Source: Acidilobaceae archaeon UBA158
Lineage (GTDB): Archaea; Thermoproteota; Thermoprotei_A; Sulfolobales; Acidilobaceae
NCBI GenBank assembly: GCA_002506595.1
Contig: DAXV01000053.1
Location: 10,000-19,726 of the forward strand
Direction of reading: 5' to 3'
DNA length: 9,727 nt
Notes under the pieces: model-generated
Database searches by the model: none
What the model was told of the DNA's origin: nothing
Seen by the model: only the letters and a program-made list of their open reading frames with translations
Shown: positions 1-5,776 of the stretch, piece by piece
Layout: each line of letters begins with the position of its first letter
Position numbering within the stretch: the first letter of the stretch is position 1
Made by a program: the position numbers and the translations under genes

Positions 1-644
1 TTGTTTATGTTTTCTAGGTCTAATGTTAGCATGTTTGTTTCACTTTCGCTTTTCATCTTAAAAAACTTTGATTCATAAGGAAGCATAGAACCTATTATAA
101 CATTTGCGCCCATAAAGCTTAATGCCTTAAAAATTTCAGGATAGCCAAGATCTTCATCGGAAAAAATTCCAACATATGCATTTTTCTTTTTTATATTAAA
201 AACTTCAACCGTTTTTCCAGGAGTTAAGCCGTTTTCCTCTTCACTTTTAGTTATTGCTATTTTTCTATATTTTCCAGCCAATTCACCTTGAGGATTGCTT
301 ATAAATGTTGTCAAGTAAAGCCTTGGTCCGGCTCTCTCAATTATAGGGCCTGCTATTACATAAACTCCAAATTCATGCGACCATTTAGATACAACCATGA
401 AAGTTTGATTTTGTTGTATTTCTGATCCATTAAGTCTTTCAGCAAAGTTTTTCAACATGTTTTTTACTTTTTGATTTGGATAATAGCCAACTATAGGACC
501 TGTTAAAGGATAAGCTGGCAAATATATTAAATCGATATCTTCATGTTCAATTATTAACCTATTTATCAATTCTTCAAGCCTTTTCATATTAGTTCTTTTG
601 GCTCCTAATTTTATTCTTGTGTGAATTATTGCTATTTTTAGCAT
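1..644 (-). CDS. Nitrilase-superfamily (carbon-nitrogen hydrolase fold) protein, C-terminus cut by window edge; catalytic residues replaced
   Basis: An open frame of 214 codons runs from an ATG at 644 off the left edge, so the C-terminal part is missing. The start has a GGTGG ribosome site 6 bases upstream. The order of motifs fits the nitrilase superfamily: MLKIAIIHTR first strand, LPAYPLTGP (42-50) where members have LPExxLTG, an IAGPIIER segment (97-104) with the auxiliary Glu at 103, GELAGKYRKIA (120-130) with the catalytic Lys128, and VGIFSDEDLGYPE (158-170) where members have GxxICYDxxFPE. The catalytic Glu is Ala44 and the nucleophilic Cys is Ser162, so only Lys of the Glu-Lys-Cys triad remains. 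Family enzymes hydrolyse nitriles or amides in the cytoplasm; this one is probably inactive in that chemistry, or uses another. Fold assignment is firm, function unknown. Confidence 0.8.
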   Translation of the reverse strand, partial: MLKIAIIHTRIKLGAKRTNMKRLEELINRLIIEHEDIDLIYLPAYPLTGPIVGYYPNQKVKNMLKNFAERLNGSEIQQNQTFMVVSKWSHEFGVYVIAGPIIERAGPRLYLTTFISNPQGELAGKYRKIAITKSEEENGLTPGKTVEVFNIKKKNAYVGIFSDEDLGYPEIFKALSFMGANVIIGSMLPYESKFFKMKSESETNMLTLDLENIN

Positions 645-716
645 GGAAACCACCAGGTTATTGTTTGCTCTTAAAATAAACTATACTTCCTACATTAAAA
701 ATATTGCAGGCGGAAA

Positions 717-726
717 TATTTAAATA
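717..726 (-). promoter_or_regulatory. Candidate TATA box for the nitrilase-fold gene
   Basis: TATTTAAATA is a perfect palindrome lying 73 bases upstream of the ATG at 644. A transcript starting about 25 bases downstream would carry a leader of roughly 48 bases with the GGTGG ribosome site. A second AT-rich element (TTTATTTTAA around 672-681) is closer to the start and would give a leader of only a few bases, so the assignment is uncertain. Confidence 0.35.
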
Positions 727-775
727 ACTCATAGACTACAAAATTTTTATTATCTATTAATTTTTATTATTTTAC

Positions 776-815
776 ATAAAAAACAAACAAAAACAAACAA
801 AATAAAAAGAAATAT
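776..815 (-). terminator. U-rich archaeal terminator after the 19-aa ORF
   Basis: Read on the minus strand, this stretch is a series of T runs separated by single G, A or C bases. It contains an exact tandem duplication of a 10-base unit (781-790 and 791-800, AAACAAACAA on the plus strand). Archaeal RNA polymerase stops at such U tracts without a hairpin. It begins about 40 bases after the stop codon of the small ORF and separates it from the nitrilase-fold gene. Confidence 0.6.
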
Positions 816-853
816 AAATTAATTTAATTATTAAACTTTATTATATAATTTCC

Positions 854-913
854 TTATTTCTTTTCTGAACCAGCTGCACCTTCTTCTTTCTTAGCCTTCT
901 TGCCCTTTGCCAT
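854..913 (-). CDS. Possible 19-aa Lys/Glu-rich small protein
   Basis: ATG at 913 to TAA at 854, 19 residues beginning MAKGKKAKKEE and ending GSEKK, with seven further Lys and no hydrophobic segment. An AGGTGA ribosome site lies about 6 bases before the ATG, the unit has its own candidate TATA box at 971-980 and a long U-rich terminator at 776-815. Codons are richer in AAG and GC-containing triplets than the AAA-dominated neighbours, which is typical of highly expressed genes in AT-rich genomes. I do not recognise the protein; its composition resembles the basic tails of ribosomal or nucleic-acid-binding proteins. It could also be only the translatable part of a structured non-coding RNA. Coding status is inferred from the start context, not from homology. 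Confidence 0.45.
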   Translation of the reverse strand: MAKGKKAKKEEGAAGSEKK

Positions 914-925
914 TCCGATTCACCT

Positions 926-939
926 AGGCCTTTCGGCCT
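926..939 (-). promoter_or_regulatory. Leader hairpin with GAAA tetraloop next to the ribosome site
   Basis: On the minus strand AGGCC-GAAA-GGCCT forms a perfect 5-bp stem closed by a GNRA-class tetraloop. Its 3' end directly touches the AGGTGA ribosome site (925-920) of the small ORF at 854-913. In an intergenic region that is otherwise very AT-rich, this GC-rich stem stands out. It may control access of ribosomes, stabilise the 5' end, or be part of a structured RNA. Confidence 0.55.
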
Positions 940-970
940 GTTTGTAAATAGATAGGTAGAGTATTCTTAA

Positions 971-980
971 GACTTTATAG
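971..980 (-). promoter_or_regulatory. Candidate TATA box for the small ORF, flanked by a 10-base direct repeat
   Basis: CTATAAAGTC on the minus strand would place transcription start near 950, giving a leader of roughly 37 bases that includes the hairpin at 926-939. The 10-base unit TAAATAGATA (plus strand) occurs at 988-997 and again at 945-954, one copy on each side of this box, 43 bases apart. That is the arrangement of a paired operator, though AT-rich repeats also arise by chance. Other AT-rich candidates upstream (for example near 1018-1027) cannot be excluded. Confidence 0.35.
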
Positions 981-1035
981 CACTAGATAAATAGATACCT
1001 GCGGTAATATCGTTGGTGGCCTTAAACTTCTGTAT

Positions 1036-1065
1036 GGGAGAAAAGAGGAATTTTTTGGAAAATTT
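1036..1065 (-). terminator. Pyrimidine-rich terminator candidate after polB2
   Basis: Directly after the polymerase stop codon the minus strand reads through a TTTT run and then CCTCTTTTCTCCC (about 1036-1048). Pyrimidine-rich U tracts of this kind are common archaeal stop signals. No stem is visible. The remaining gap (914-1035) holds the leader and promoter of the small ORF and nothing else I can support. Confidence 0.35.
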
Positions 1066-2937
1066 TTATGATACCTTATTGTTGAGAACCCAAGGCATCT
1101 CTATCTCAGACCTTTCTAAGTATTTTAAATAATATTCTTTATTATATTTTCCTCTATAAAAATCCACAGGAATGGGCTTCCCATTATAGTCTATAATGTA
1201 GCTTATAGAATCGCTTAAACCATATAAATAAGAACTTGCCTTTATTTGTTGAGTATCTTTTATACTATTTACACTTTTATTTATTATTAACAATTCTTCC
1301 TTTATATCGTTATTAATTAATTCCTCCCTTATTTTATTATATTCCTCCCTTGCTTTACTTAATAATTCAAAAAATTCTTTTTCATTTTTAGCATTTTTTA
1401 AAATTTCTAAGGCATTTAATTCGGCTTCCTTTATAATATCTGGCACATTTTTTCTTACAGCGTTTATTCCCTTTATTTTTAAAGAACCATCATCTTTTAA
1501 TCCGTAATATTTACTAGGAGAGCCTAAACCTTTTTGAGTATATGGAAAAACAAGCCATACGAATTTATCCTCTAATCTTAGTTTTATTTTTATCTCATTG
1601 CTTATTATTTCGCTAAGCTCTTCAACGCTTACCTTAGGCCTTTCAGGTATTATAAATAGACTATCAACAATAAAATTTATTACTTTATATCCATTTTTTA
1701 TGGAAATTTCGTAAGATTTCTTAATAATTTCTCTTGCTATTGACGTAACTGTTTCATATGCTGATATGCTGCCAAACAAACTATTTCTATAACCCAAGTA
1801 ACCAAAGCCTGCCACCAAAATCCATTTTATTGCATCAAATCTTTCTTTATATACCGGATTGCTTTTATAAGGTCTAAGCGTTTCTCTTCTATTTATTAAA
1901 TTTCTTAATACAACTGGAATTATGCCTTCTTTATCTAGACAAACCTTATGACCTATACTTTTAATTTCATATTTTAAGCAATTGGGATTATTAACAGTTT
2001 CTGCTGATAAATTGTTTAAAACTATTATATTAGGATATAAGCTAGAAAAATCAAGTTGATAAACATTAAAGTATATACCAGCCTTAGGTATGGAAATTGC
2101 ACCAGCTTTATCAGCCCTTTCCAATTCATATAAGCTCCTCCAAGGCTCAATTCTTTTAACTCTTTTAATTAAATAGTGCCTTTTCATAGCCTCAAGAATT
2201 TCAGCTGAAGTCAAGATTTTTCCAATAGAAGAATTGCTAGCTTGTCTTAAAGTTAAACCAGAAATCCTAGACCATTCTATTAAGCCATAAATACCGACAA
2301 GAGGTTTTTGTATTAAAATAAAATCTTCACTTTCTTTTATCTGATTTAATGCATTTATATCAGCCATAACTATTTTTACATTTTCCTTTTTTATTATATC
2401 ATAAATTTCGTCTATATTATTAATGATAAAGTCATTTTCGTTTGTTTTTATTTTATAATATTTAATATCATACCATGAAGCCTCTTTTCCATATCTGTTT
2501 AATGAAGTTACATATGCATACCTTATTTCTGGCAAATCATATAAAGGGCCTTTATCATCTTCTTTTTTATTATTATAAAAATAACCAGGATAAAGACCTT
2601 TTTCTCTTAGAATTAAGCTAATTTCATTTATATAATTATTAACATTTATCCCTAGACCTTTTTCTTCTATTTTCTTTATAAATTCTTTTTTACCCAAATA
2701 TCTAATTTTTAATATATTATCTTCTTTATCATAATATGGCGGTAAAAGCCATTTCTCAACTTTTATTTCATATATGAAATCCATATTTTCTAGTATTTTT
2801 AAAAGCTCGTTTAAATTAATTGGTTCAATGTAAGCAATCCTATAATCTTTAACTGTTACCTTTTCCAAATTTTTATTTAAAAAATAAAGGAAAAGCTCGC
2901 CATTTTTATATTTTGCATCTATAAATAAACCTCTCAT
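1066..2937 (-). CDS. polB2: Family B DNA polymerase, PolB2/Dpo2 type, with altered active-site motifs
   Basis: 623 residues, clearly shorter than replicative archaeal PolB1 (about 780-880). Motif A is intact (DFSSLYPNII, 296-305, metal ligand D296). Motif B reads KWILVAGFG (371-379), keeping Lys371 but with Val where Asn is usual. Motif C is NFIVDSLFI (421-429) instead of YGDTDSxxx: the first Asp is Ile423, while the second, metal-binding Asp425 remains. The thumb-side KxY and KGxxxVRK elements are present (KYYGL 476-480, KGINAVRK 489-496). I cannot find ExoI-III motifs in the N-terminal part, so proofreading is probably lost. This pattern matches crenarchaeal PolB2/Dpo2, first predicted inactive and later linked to damage tolerance. 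The ATG overlaps the upstream stop (TAATG), with an AGGTG ribosome site inside the upstream gene, so translation is coupled. Confidence 0.93.
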   Translation of the reverse strand: MRGLFIDAKYKNGELFLYFLNKNLEKVTVKDYRIAYIEPINLNELLKILENMDFIYEIKVEKWLLPPYYDKEDNILKIRYLGKKEFIKKIEEKGLGINVNNYINEISLILREKGLYPGYFYNNKKEDDKGPLYDLPEIRYAYVTSLNRYGKEASWYDIKYYKIKTNENDFIINNIDEIYDIIKKENVKIVMADINALNQIKESEDFILIQKPLVGIYGLIEWSRISGLTLRQASNSSIGKILTSAEILEAMKRHYLIKRVKRIEPWRSLYELERADKAGAISIPKAGIYFNVYQLDFSSLYPNIIVLNNLSAETVNNPNCLKYEIKSIGHKVCLDKEGIIPVVLRNLINRRETLRPYKSNPVYKERFDAIKWILVAGFGYLGYRNSLFGSISAYETVTSIAREIIKKSYEISIKNGYKVINFIVDSLFIIPERPKVSVEELSEIISNEIKIKLRLEDKFVWLVFPYTQKGLGSPSKYYGLKDDGSLKIKGINAVRKNVPDIIKEAELNALEILKNAKNEKEFFELLSKAREEYNKIREELINNDIKEELLIINKSVNSIKDTQQIKASSYLYGLSDSISYIIDYNGKPIPVDFYRGKYNKEYYLKYLERSEIEMPWVLNNKVS

Positions 2938-3158
2938 TAACTACACCTTTTAGCTATATATAAAATCAAGCCAAGAATTATAGGCTCTAACGGATCGCTT
3001 AAAGTCTGGAATTGAAAATAACTGATCAAATTATATGCCTCTTTTATTATTTCTTTTGCTTTTTCTTTATCTTTATAATCCGTATATCCTAATATTGTTA
3101 GTAACCTGTTTATTTCATCTTCTATAGCCATTCTTGTAGAAGGTGTTGTCCTACCCAT
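2937..3158 (-). CDS. Small conserved helical protein of the PolB2 operon (MGRTTP N-terminus)
   Basis: 73 residues, predicted mostly helical (about 10-24, 30-48, 54-70), with a short conserved-looking N-terminal tag MGRTTPSTR and a hydrophobic last helix containing PIILGLILYIAK. A similar MGRTxPTxR beginning is, as I recall, found in small archaeal proteins encoded next to PolB-type polymerases (possibly DUF8156); I cannot verify this here. The ATG at 3158 lies 37 bases inside the end of the RecA-like gene, preceded by a GATGAGAGG purine stretch, and its TAA overlaps the polymerase ATG by one base. Placement between the two suggests a subunit or adaptor of the polymerase. An inner ATG at residue 10 would remove the conserved-looking tag, so the first start is preferred. 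Biochemical function unknown. Confidence 0.8.
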   Translation of the reverse strand: MGRTTPSTRMAIEDEINRLLTILGYTDYKDKEKAKEIIKEAYNLISYFQFQTLSDPLEPIILGLILYIAKRCS

Positions 3159-3769
3159 AGCCTCTCATCCCCTAATTCTTTATAAGATATATAAGAAATC
3201 CTTGGCGTTAGTTTTGCATAGTGCTTTATTAAAATAGCTTCCACTCCATTTCTATAAGGTAAAACCTTAATTATTGCATGTAATACATGATGATGAAACT
3301 TACCTCCTTCTGGTAAAAACCTTCCTAGAGAAGTTTCTCTATTAAATATTATAATAGTTATACCTTTAGATGAAATTTCTTTTATAGCCCCAGTTATAGG
3401 AGTTAACATATCATAGTTTAACGGACTTATCGGGGAGAAAAGATAGGGATCTATTAAGACTAAATTGTCTATTCTATCAATGCTTTTTATCAATTCAGGT
3501 ATATCATATCTCCTAAAAGCTCTTGAAATATAGATGTTATCGAAATTACCTCCAAATATTTTAATCATTTTCCTAACAAAGTATGGATCCAAATTTCCAA
3601 AATCTTGTATATAAACTACTCCTACTTTTCCATACCTGGTTAAAGAAGCCATAGTTATATGGGATATAGATAGAGCTATTCTCCAATCCCCATATATTTC
3701 TATTATATTTCCTTTATTAATCGGATTTATTAAAGCATCTAAGGCCTGTATACCAGTTAAATTATACAT
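3122..3769 (-). CDS. RecA/RadA-like protein with degenerate Walker A, first gene of the PolB2 operon
   Basis: 215 residues from the ATG at 3769; a TTG at 3808 is in frame, but the ATG gives the usual RecA-paralog beginning (NLTGIQALDALI) and sits 21-25 bases after a TATA box, fitting a leaderless start. The P-loop position reads EIYGDWRIALS (24-34), where RadA paralogs have EIYGxxGxGKT: two glycines are Arg30 and Ala32 and the Lys is Leu33, so normal ATP binding is not expected. The Walker B strand survives as NLVLIDP with Asp107. The C-terminal half keeps the RadA-core pattern (ITIIIFNRE, then a GG-H segment, then paired strands). Only a core domain is present, without the N-terminal DNA-binding region of full RadA. 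Probably a structural partner of the polymerase, comparable in idea to bacterial ImuA. Confidence 0.82.
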   Translation of the reverse strand: MYNLTGIQALDALINPINKGNIIEIYGDWRIALSISHITMASLTRYGKVGVVYIQDFGNLDPYFVRKMIKIFGGNFDNIYISRAFRRYDIPELIKSIDRIDNLVLIDPYLFSPISPLNYDMLTPITGAIKEISSKGITIIIFNRETSLGRFLPEGGKFHHHVLHAIIKVLPYRNGVEAILIKHYAKLTPRISYISYKELGDERLWVGQHLLQEWL

Positions 3770-3780
3770 GTCTAAGCCCA

Positions 3781-3795
3781 ATTTAAAATAAATAA
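3781..3795 (-). promoter_or_regulatory. Candidate TATA box for the RecA-like/PolB2 operon
   Basis: On the minus strand TTATTTATTTTAAAT lies with its centre about 20 bases before the ATG at 3769, the spacing expected for a leaderless archaeal transcript. No convincing ribosome site precedes that ATG, which supports a leaderless start. A further AT-rich block at 3816-3831 could alternatively serve the TTG at 3808. Confidence 0.45.
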
Positions 3796-3864
3796 GAACA
3801 TTAATCAAAATTTCATTATAACATATAATTTGGGTGAGAGGTAAATGAAAGTATTTTATCAGAC

Positions 3865-4872
3865 TTATAGCAGTTTTTCTGGTTTTTTAATGTTTAAAAC
3901 CTCTTTATTAACTAATGTTTTCGGAACTTCCCCGTTAAAAAACATCTCTAAGTTTTCATACACTAAATCAGCCATCTTAGCTCTTGTTTCATGTGTTGCG
4001 CTCCCTATATGTGGTAATAAGACAACGTTATCTAAAGTTGTTATTGGGTGCTTAGGATCTAAAGGCTCTGATGGATAAACATCTAAGCCAGCTCCTGCAA
4101 TCCAACCTTCCTTTAATGCTTTATATAATGCATCTAAATCAACAACTTTTCCTCTTGCAGTGTTTATTAAAATCGATGTCTTTTTCATAAGTCTTAAAAG
4201 ATTTTCATTTACCATGTTTGCAGTCTCCTTCGTTAGAGGAACGTGAAGCGTTACTATATCACTTTCCTTAAACAATGTATTCATATCAACATATTTTGCT
4301 CCTAATTCTTCCATATCTTTATGCCTACTCCTACTACTATATAATATATTCATATCAAATCCCTTGGCTCTTTTTGCAACTGCATATCCTATTCTACCTC
4401 CTCCAACAATACCTATTGTTTTGCCATAAACGTCATAACCAAGCATTAAAGTTGGATGCCACGCCGAGCCTAATATGTACCACTTACCGCTTCTAACAAA
4501 TTTATCTGACTCAACAATTCTTCTAGCAACAGATAAAATTAAAGCCCAAGCAACATCTGCTGTTGCATTAGTTAAAACATCTGGGGTATTTGTTACATAA
4601 ACCCCATGTTTTGTTGCACAATCCAAATCCACATTATCGAACCCGACTGCGTATTGAGCTATGATTTTAAGCTGAGGAGATAATGCCTCAATTATATCAC
4701 ATGTTATTTTATCTTCCAAAGTTGTAACCAAAGCATCAACTCCTTTTGCATTATTAATTATTTCTTCTTTACTAGGAGGAGTATATTTAGGCCATACAGT
4801 TACATTAAACATCTTTTTAATTTTTTCTGTTGCAGAAAAAGGAATTTCTCTAGTCATAAATAGCTTATACAT
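3865..4872 (-). CDS. gyaR: Glyoxylate/D-2-hydroxyacid dehydrogenase, NAD(P)-dependent
   Basis: 335 residues, the normal length for the D-isomer-specific 2-hydroxyacid dehydrogenase family. The cofactor loop is GIVGGGRIG (154-162). The catalytic trio is in place: Arg240 (TARG), Glu269 (PSEP) and His288 (LLPHIGS). The substrate-side signature QYAVGFDNVD (73-82) is typical of archaeal glyoxylate reductases, which reduce glyoxylate or hydroxypyruvate to glycolate or glycerate in the cytoplasm. After the second Rossmann strand the sequence is YSSRSR with no acidic residue, which favours NADP(H) over NAD(H); that is inference. The ATG at 4872 has a GGTGAT ribosome site 4-6 bases upstream. It is transcribed in the same direction as the PolB2 operon, but a 95-base gap with its own TATA box separates them. 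Exact substrate is uncertain. Confidence 0.9.
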   Translation of the reverse strand: MYKLFMTREIPFSATEKIKKMFNVTVWPKYTPPSKEEIINNAKGVDALVTTLEDKITCDIIEALSPQLKIIAQYAVGFDNVDLDCATKHGVYVTNTPDVLTNATADVAWALILSVARRIVESDKFVRSGKWYILGSAWHPTLMLGYDVYGKTIGIVGGGRIGYAVAKRAKGFDMNILYSSRSRHKDMEELGAKYVDMNTLFKESDIVTLHVPLTKETANMVNENLLRLMKKTSILINTARGKVVDLDALYKALKEGWIAGAGLDVYPSEPLDPKHPITTLDNVVLLPHIGSATHETRAKMADLVYENLEMFFNGEVPKTLVNKEVLNIKKPEKLL

Positions 4873-4900
4873 TTTATCACCAATAACAAAAAGCAGTTAA

Positions 4901-4918
4901 GAATTTATAAGATTTATA
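4901..4918. promoter_or_regulatory. Shared divergent TATA region of gyaR and the membrane winged-helix gene
   Basis: The gap between the two divergent genes is only 58 bases. TTTATAA (4904-4910) reads as a TATA box on both strands. Its centre is 24 bases before the ATG at 4931, which predicts a leaderless transcript for the plus-strand gene. On the minus strand it would start transcription near 4883, leaving about 10 bases that just hold the GGTGAT site of gyaR. A second TATAAATC on the minus strand (4918-4911) is also possible for gyaR. Confidence 0.5.
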
Positions 4919-4930
4919 CATTAATCTAAT

Positions 4931-5776
4931 ATGGTAGATAAATTGAAAAACAAGAAATCATTATTAATAATTGCATTGATATTAATGCTAATCTCTATTA
5001 AAATCGTATATAGCTATAACTATGTTGAAAATAACATATATATTGATAATGCCGGTGATTTTATATCTGTTACCTTAATCAATGTAACTTCTTCTCCTCA
5101 GGTAATTATTATACCAACAATACAACCTTCAAGCTATATAGCATATTATATAAATAATTATCAAACTATGCCAATAGACTATAATGGGACAGACCTAATA
5201 ATCTTAGCAAATCAAACTGGTATTTTAAATGTAACGTATATCTCATTAGGTATAGTAAATAAACAAGGTATAGTTTGGAGCTTTAATATAACTGAAAATT
5301 ATTATACAAAGATATTTTTGCCTGAAAACTCGATACCAATAAACATAAATCCTACACCAATAAATGTTTATTATCAATCTAACTCTCCTATTATATTAAT
5401 GCCTCCAGGAAAAATCTTTATACAATATACATTGTCTTCTCAGCAATTAACCGTGCATAAGAGCAAATATTCATATTTATACATAATTTTAATTGTCATC
5501 GCTATAATAATCGTAGCTATTTTAGTATTATTTAGAAAAAAGAAATTAAATAGAAGTAAAAAAGAAAAAATAAGAGAAGAAGTTATCGATGAAAGAGATA
5601 GACAAATACTAAATGCAATTAAAAGACTTGGAGGAATAGCAACTGCTAATCAAATAATGAGTGAAACAGGTATACCTAAAACCCCATTATATAGAAGGCT
5701 TTCAAAATTAGTTGAAATGGGATATATTGAAGAAATTACTTATGGTAAAACAAAAAGCTATAAATTAAAAGATTAA
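4931..5776 (+). CDS. Membrane-anchored winged-helix transcription regulator with outer sensory domain
   Basis: 281 residues in four parts. Residues 10-28 form a hydrophobic signal-anchor; 29-179 form a Thr/Ile/Asn-rich, strand-type region likely outside the cell; 182-201 form a second membrane helix, followed by a strongly basic stop (RKKKLNRSKKEK); 219-281 form a cytoplasmic winged helix, with IATANQIMSETG as helices 2 and TPLYRRLSKLVEMG as the likely recognition helix, then a wing (EEITYGKTKSYKL). The outer part has five N-glycosylation sequons (Asn 51, 85, 94, 100, 119). The architecture suggests a one-component sensor that reads a surface signal and binds DNA at the membrane; targets are unknown. 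Probably leaderless: the TATA centre lies 24 bases before the ATG. Its stop overlaps the stop of the convergent HtpX-like gene. The domain order is well supported, the role is inferred. Confidence 0.8.
   Translation: MVDKLKNKKSLLIIALILMLISIKIVYSYNYVENNIYIDNAGDFISVTLINVTSSPQVIIIPTIQPSSYIAYYINNYQTMPIDYNGTDLIILANQTGILNVTYISLGIVNKQGIVWSFNITENYYTKIFLPENSIPININPTPINVYYQSNSPIILMPPGKIFIQYTLSSQQLTVHKSKYSYLYIILIVIAIIIVAILVLFRKKKLNRSKKEKIREEVIDERDRQILNAIKRLGGIATANQIMSETGIPKTPLYRRLSKLVEMGYIEEITYGKTKSYKLKD

Noticed and set aside
781..800. Tandem AAACAAACAA units as a possible repeat array
   Set aside because: Only two short units, best explained as part of the U-rich terminator on the minus strand; no spacer-repeat pattern of a CRISPR array.
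914..1065. Possible tRNA or C/D-box RNA in the gap before polB2
   Set aside because: No cloverleaf, T-loop or paired C and D boxes could be found on either strand; only the GAAA hairpin is convincing.
1034..1132. Plus-strand 32-codon frame starting MGEKRNF
   Set aside because: Most of it is antisense to the end of polB2 and no promoter or ribosome site precedes it.
3809..3814. AATTTC, resembling the ANTTTC hexamer reported for Orc1-2-controlled DNA-damage genes in Sulfolobus, upstream of the PolB2 operon
   Set aside because: Single copy, in the opposite orientation to the operon, and expected by chance in such AT-rich DNA. It is worth testing only together with damage-expression data.
3845..4078. 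Plus-strand 77-codon frame with a strong GGTGAGAGGT site just before its ATG
   Set aside because: It runs antisense through the conserved C-terminal part of gyaR, its translation resembles no protein type, and it ends inside that gene. The ribosome-like site alone is not enough.
4275..4496. Plus-strand frame of 73 codons
   Set aside because: Antisense to the Rossmann domain of gyaR, with Tyr/Leu-rich low-quality translation: a shadow of the real gene.
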